Shown here one piece after another: positions 7,389-10,349 of a DNA stretch of 10,349 bases. Position 1 is the first letter of the stretch. Every line of letters starts with the position of its first letter. The stretch is from Treponema sp. (GTDB lineage: Bacteria > Spirochaetota > Spirochaetia > Treponematales > Breznakiellaceae). Below the pieces are notes generated by a model that did no database searches, was not told where the DNA came from, and saw nothing but the letters and a program-made list of their open reading frames with translations. The stretch is taken from the NCBI GenBank assembly GCA_009784995.1, contig WQXE01000068.1, positions 1 to 10,349 of the forward strand, read 5' to 3'. The position numbers were made by a program, and so were the translations under genes.

Positions 7389-10349
7389 TTAATTAAAATA
7401 TTTTATTATTCCTGAAAAAATATCTATTTTTTTAACATCAGGATTATTCTTAAAAAGCCCGTTATCTATTCGTTCATAGTGCGCCATTGTGCCAAAAATA
7501 CGTCCATCGGGTGATGTTATCCCTTCGATCGCCAAAGCGGAACTGGCAGGATTAAATTTAATATCTAGCGCGGCGTTTCCTTCAAAATCAACATAGTGAG
7601 TCGCGATTTGGCAATTCTTCGCGAGTGAATCTATTTGTTCTTCTCCCGCTGTGAATCTTCCTTCTCCATGCGAAACAGGTACAATATATTGACTGCCAGT
7701 TTCAAGGTGAGAAAGCCAGGGAGATTTATTCGAAGTAATTTTAATATTTACAAAAGTACTTTGATGTCTGCCTATTTTATTTAAAGTAATGGAAGGGGAG
7801 TGCTCTGTTTTATCCTGTATCTCTCCATAAGGAAGCAATCCAAGGTTTAAAAGAGCTTGATAACCGCTTCCAATCCCCAGAATTAACCCGTCCCGGTTTT
7901 TAATAAAATCCATTACTGAATCAACGACCACGGGATTTCTAATAAAAGCCGAAATAAACGCGGCGTTAGAGCCCGCGGCGAAAACAATAATTCCTGAATT
8001 TTGAACAGCTTTTTTAAATTCATTTATACTTTGAGTTATATCTGCCGCAGACAGATTTTTTATTACAAGGGTTTTTACTTGTCCGCCAGTTTTTTCGATA
8101 GCTTTTATTGTGTCATATTCGCTGTTTGTATCCGGGAAGATAGGAATTAGAAATCTCGGCTTGTTATTTTTTAACCACGGAGGACACGGAGTATTGGCAA
8201 CTGTAGTTGCCCGGAGGTTTTTATTCGAAAGCTTATCAAAGGTTTGTGTGCGAACCGTAGGTTCGAGTTCGTGTATGTTCGTGGTTAGATTCTTAATAAT
8301 AGTATTTTGTTTAATCAGATTTGGATAAACAGGTTCAAGGGTTTTTTCCCATACCGCTTGTATATTATCAAGTGAAACTTCAAAACTCTTTGTTTTTAAA
8401 ATATATTCGCTAGTTGTACGACCCAGCAACTTAAATTCAAAACTCTGCGTCGCAAACAAAAGGTTTGATGCGTCTTTGTGTAATATAACTTGCTCATTCA
8501 TCTCTATAATAAAATCGCCAAAACCACAGCCTGTACTAAGATCCCTTTCTGTTACAAAACCGATACGGTTTCCAACACACATTTTTAAAATCGCTTCGGC
8601 AGTACCTCCGCCGCCTACAGCCCAGGCGGATAATACATAACCGTCAGAAATAAGTTTTTCAATAATATCAAAATAGGTGACAGGCACCATTTCCATTTTA
8701 TTTTGACAATAGTATACATAACTGTCAGGTTTTTTAAATTCGGGTGTAATAATATTTTCAATCTTCGCGGTTGAAACTGCAAAGGACACAAGGGTAGGGG
8801 GAACATCAATATTTTCGAAACTTCCGGACATTGAATCCTTGCCGCCGATTGCCGCGACTTCAAGTCCTATTTGAACGTCCAGCGCGCCAAGTAACGCCGC
8901 GAAGGGTTTACCCCATCGTTTTGGATCGTCTCCAAGCCTTTCAAAGTATTCCTGAAATGAAAGCCAGCAATTTTTCCTTTTGCCGCCTGACGCGATTATT
9001 TTCGCGATTGAATGGACTACGGCAAACATTGCCCCGTGATATGGATTTTCTGATGAAACCTGAGGATCGTAACCAAAGCTCATAAGAGAGCAGGTTTTTG
9101 TATCTCCGTTTAATACAGGAATTTTAGCTGCCATTACTGACGCCGGAGTTAATTGGTATTTGCCGCCTAACGGAGAAACTACGGTAGCGGCTCCTACAGT
9201 AGAATCAAAACCGTTTATTAACCCTTTTTGAGAACAAATATTTAAATTCCCGGCGAATTTTTCAAAATCACCGGCATTTTTTATTTCGTTAACCTTATTA
9301 AAATCATGGTTAACAGAAAATTGCTTGTTTATTTCTACTTTTGCCGACTTTTTAGCGCCATTTGAATTTAAAAACTTTCTGGAAAGATTAACAATAGTTT
9401 TTCCATTCCAATTCATTACAAGGCGTTTTTCTTTTGTAACTTCCGCGATAATTACAGCTTCAAGATTTTCCTGTTTGGCGAAATCTAAAAATTTACCCGC
9501 GTCTTTTTTTGCTACAACGATGGACATGCGTTCCTGGCTTTCACTGATCGCGAGTTCTGTACCATCAAGCCCTTCGTATTTTTTAGGTACTTTATTTAAA
9601 TCGATATTTAAACCGTCCGCGAGTTCTCCAACAGAGACACTGACCCCGCCTGCGCCAAAGTCATTGCATCGTTTAATAAGACGGGTAGCGGCGGGATTTC
9701 TAAACAGCCTTTGTATTTTTCTCTCTTCAGCGGGATTACCTTTTTGTACATCCGCGCCGCAGGTTTCCAATGAATCTACAGTATGTGACTTTGATGAACT
9801 TGTAGCGCCTCCAATGCCGTCTCGTCCTGTTTTGCCGCCAAGTAAAATTACAACATCACCTGCTAGCGGTGTTTTTCTAACCACATTTTCCAAAGGAGCG
9901 GCGGCAATAACGGCGCCAAGCTCCATACGTTTAGCTACAAAACCCGGATGATAAATCTCCTGAACAAACCCTGTTGTTACTCCAATTTGATTCCCGTAAG
10001 AGCTGTAACCCAAAGCCGCTGTTTTACATATTTTTATCTGCGGCAATTTTCCTTCCAGGGTAGAAGAAACACTTTGAAGAGGGTCTGCCGCTCCAGTTAT
10101 CCGCATCGCCTGGTATACATAGGCTCGCCCAGAAAGCGGATCTCTTATCGCGCCTCCAAGACATGTAGACGCTCCGCCAAACGGTTCGATTTCGGTTGGA
10201 TGGTTGTGTGTCTCATTTTTAAACAACAGCAGCCAATCTTCTAGCTCACCGTCGCTGTCCACTTTTATTTTTACAGAGCACGCGTTCACTTCCGCGCTTT
10301 CCTCAAGATTTTGCAGCGCGCCTCTTGCTTTGAGCATACGCATGCCCAT
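7389..10349 (-). CDS. purL: Phosphoribosylformylglycinamidine synthase PurL (single-chain), 5' end cut by window, glutaminase domain apparently inactivated
   Basis: PurL makes FGAM from FGAR, ATP and glutamine-derived ammonia (step 4 of purine synthesis). The 986 visible residues match the long single-chain PurL clade of Clostridia and Bacteroidales. About 250 N-terminal residues lie beyond the window, so the Met at the edge is internal. The synthetase part looks intact: KNETHNHPTEIEPFGGA (44-60), GGAIRDPLSGRAYVYQAMR, YSSYGNQIG, GGKTGRDGIGGATSSSKSHT, NDFGAGGVSVSVGELADGL, GTELAISESQERM, KYQLTPASVMAAKIPVLNGD, RWGKPFAALLGALD and AAIGGKDSMSG. The glutamine amidotransferase domain (about 730-986) keeps IGRHQS, PVSHGEGRF and the triad His957 and Glu959 (MAHYERI). 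The expected nucleophile motif GICNGFQ reads GIGSGYQ with Gly827 (GGA codon) in place of Cys, and the oxyanion loop PGGFSGGDEPDGSG is shortened to AAGSNA (791-796). The linker before this domain contains an in-frame repeat element (residues 688-726). The kinase gene follows after 54 bp, probably in the same transcript. Confidence 0.96.
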   Translation of the reverse strand: MGMRMLKARGALQNLEESAEVNACSVKIKVDSDGELEDWLLLFKNETHNHPTEIEPFGGASTCLGGAIRDPLSGRAYVYQAMRITGAADPLQSVSSTLEGKLPQIKICKTAALGYSSYGNQIGVTTGFVQEIYHPGFVAKRMELGAVIAAAPLENVVRKTPLAGDVVILLGGKTGRDGIGGATSSSKSHTVDSLETCGADVQKGNPAEERKIQRLFRNPAATRLIKRCNDFGAGGVSVSVGELADGLNIDLNKVPKKYEGLDGTELAISESQERMSIVVAKKDAGKFLDFAKQENLEAVIIAEVTKEKRLVMNWNGKTIVNLSRKFLNSNGAKKSAKVEINKQFSVNHDFNKVNEIKNAGDFEKFAGNLNICSQKGLINGFDSTVGAATVVSPLGGKYQLTPASVMAAKIPVLNGDTKTCSLMSFGYDPQVSSENPYHGAMFAVVHSIAKIIASGGKRKNCWLSFQEYFERLGDDPKRWGKPFAALLGALDVQIGLEVAAIGGKDSMSGSFENIDVPPTLVSFAVSTAKIENIITPEFKKPDSYVYYCQNKMEMVPVTYFDIIEKLISDGYVLSAWAVGGGGTAEAILKMCVGNRIGFVTERDLSTGCGFGDFIIEMNEQVILHKDASNLLFATQSFEFKLLGRTTSEYILKTKSFEVSLDNIQAVWEKTLEPVYPNLIKQNTIIKNLTTNIHELEPTVRTQTFDKLSNKNLRATTVANTPCPPWLKNNKPRFLIPIFPDTNSEYDTIKAIEKTGGQVKTLVIKNLSAADITQSINEFKKAVQNSGIIVFAAGSNAAFISAFIRNPVVVDSVMDFIKNRDGLILGIGSGYQALLNLGLLPYGEIQDKTEHSPSITLNKIGRHQSTFVNIKITSNKSPWLSHLETGSQYIVPVSHGEGRFTAGEEQIDSLAKNCQIATHYVDFEGNAALDIKFNPASSALAIEGITSPDGRIFGTMAHYERIDNGLFKNNPDVKKIDIFSGIIKYFN
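8196..8211. repeat. Perfect palindrome GGCAACT-GT-AGTTGCC inside the purL insert
   Basis: Seven complementary bases on each side of a GT centre. It forms one of two hairpins in the inserted element and lies within codons for ATTVA of the PurL linker. The 2-base loop is too tight in RNA, so the innermost pair would open. Confidence 0.8.
8251..8265. repeat. Perfect palindrome CGAACC-GTA-GGTTCG inside the purL insert
   Basis: Six complementary bases on each side of a 3-base GTA loop, the second hairpin of the inserted element. It lies within codons for LEPTVR of the PurL linker and 15 bases inside the right terminal repeat. Confidence 0.8.

Larger units (their letters stand above)
8172..8287. 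repeat. 116-bp palindromic, TA-bounded repeat element inserted in frame in purL (MITE-like)
   Basis: The ends are perfect 8-bp inverted repeats, TAACCACG (8172-8179) and CGTGGTTA (8280-8287). The similarity continues imperfectly inward: the left end reads TAACCACGGAGGACACGGAG and the right end, reverse-complemented, TAACCACGAACATACACGAA. Two perfect short palindromes lie inside (8196-8211 and 8251-8265). The outermost bases are TA on both sides. If TA is the target duplication, as for Tc1/mariner/IS630-type elements, the net insertion is 114 bp, exactly 38 codons, and removing it restores an uninterrupted linker IIKN-L-KNNKPRF just before the amidotransferase domain. The insert translates on the minus strand as about 38 residues from TTNIHELEPTVR to ANTPCPPWL, which resembles no part of PurL known to me. 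It encodes no protein of its own. The inverted-repeat structure is seen; mobility is inferred, because only one copy is in the window. Confidence 0.72.

Noticed and set aside
8110..8328. A 72-codon plus-strand frame spanning the repeat element (FNHGGHGV...)
   Set aside because: It is only the opposite-strand reading of the repeat and flanking purL sequence; no transposase or other recognisable domain is present.
9325..9951. A 208-codon open frame on the plus strand
   Set aside because: It lies wholly antisense to well-conserved purL synthetase motifs, its translation shows no recognisable family, and it follows from GCG-rich codon use on the other strand.
10347..10349. ATG at the window edge as the true start of purL
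   Set aside because: The protein begins in the middle of the PurL fold, a few tens of residues before the ETHNHPT active-site region; the real start lies outside the window.

Overview
The window holds four long genes and almost no intergenic space. Two are cut by the window edges. The DNA is AT-rich, with many Ala GCG codons and CGCG words inside the genes. An envelope protein of the AsmA type implies a Gram-negative cell. The AsmA architecture (RSFP motif near the N-terminus, Ala/Arg/Glu-rich coiled-coil tail) recalls Bacteroidota. The single-chain PurL is the clade known from Clostridia, Bacteroidales and relatives, and the kinase architecture recalls Clostridia and Spirochaetes. The phylum is therefore left open; an anaerobic Gram-negative bacterium is the safest reading. 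No RNA genes, CRISPR arrays or complete insertion sequences were seen.

Layout. On the plus strand: the 3' part of purH (2-1255), then after 19 bp a large AsmA-family membrane-anchored protein (1275-4106). On the minus strand, reading leftward: the 3' part of purL (10349-7389), then after 54 bp a 1073-residue hybrid sensor histidine kinase (7334-4113). The two pairs converge with only 6 bp between the stop codons of asmA and the kinase gene. PurL (step 4 of IMP synthesis) and PurH (the last two steps) thus sit at opposite ends and point at each other, with an envelope gene and a signalling gene between them.

The most notable gene is purL. Its FGAM synthetase part looks intact, but the C-terminal glutaminase domain has lost its nucleophilic cysteine (GIC-N-G-F-Q has become GIG-S-G-Y-Q) and its oxyanion-hole loop (PGGFSGGDEPDGSG is reduced to AAGSNA), while keeping the His and Glu of the triad and the overall fold. 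The linker just before this domain carries a 116-bp palindrome-rich element with perfect 8-bp terminal inverted repeats that begin and end in TA. If TA is a target duplication, the insertion adds exactly 38 codons and keeps the frame. Both points are read directly from the sequence. The inference is that this PurL needs ammonia or a separate glutaminase, and that a small non-autonomous (MITE-like) repeat has become protein-coding inside a central metabolic enzyme.
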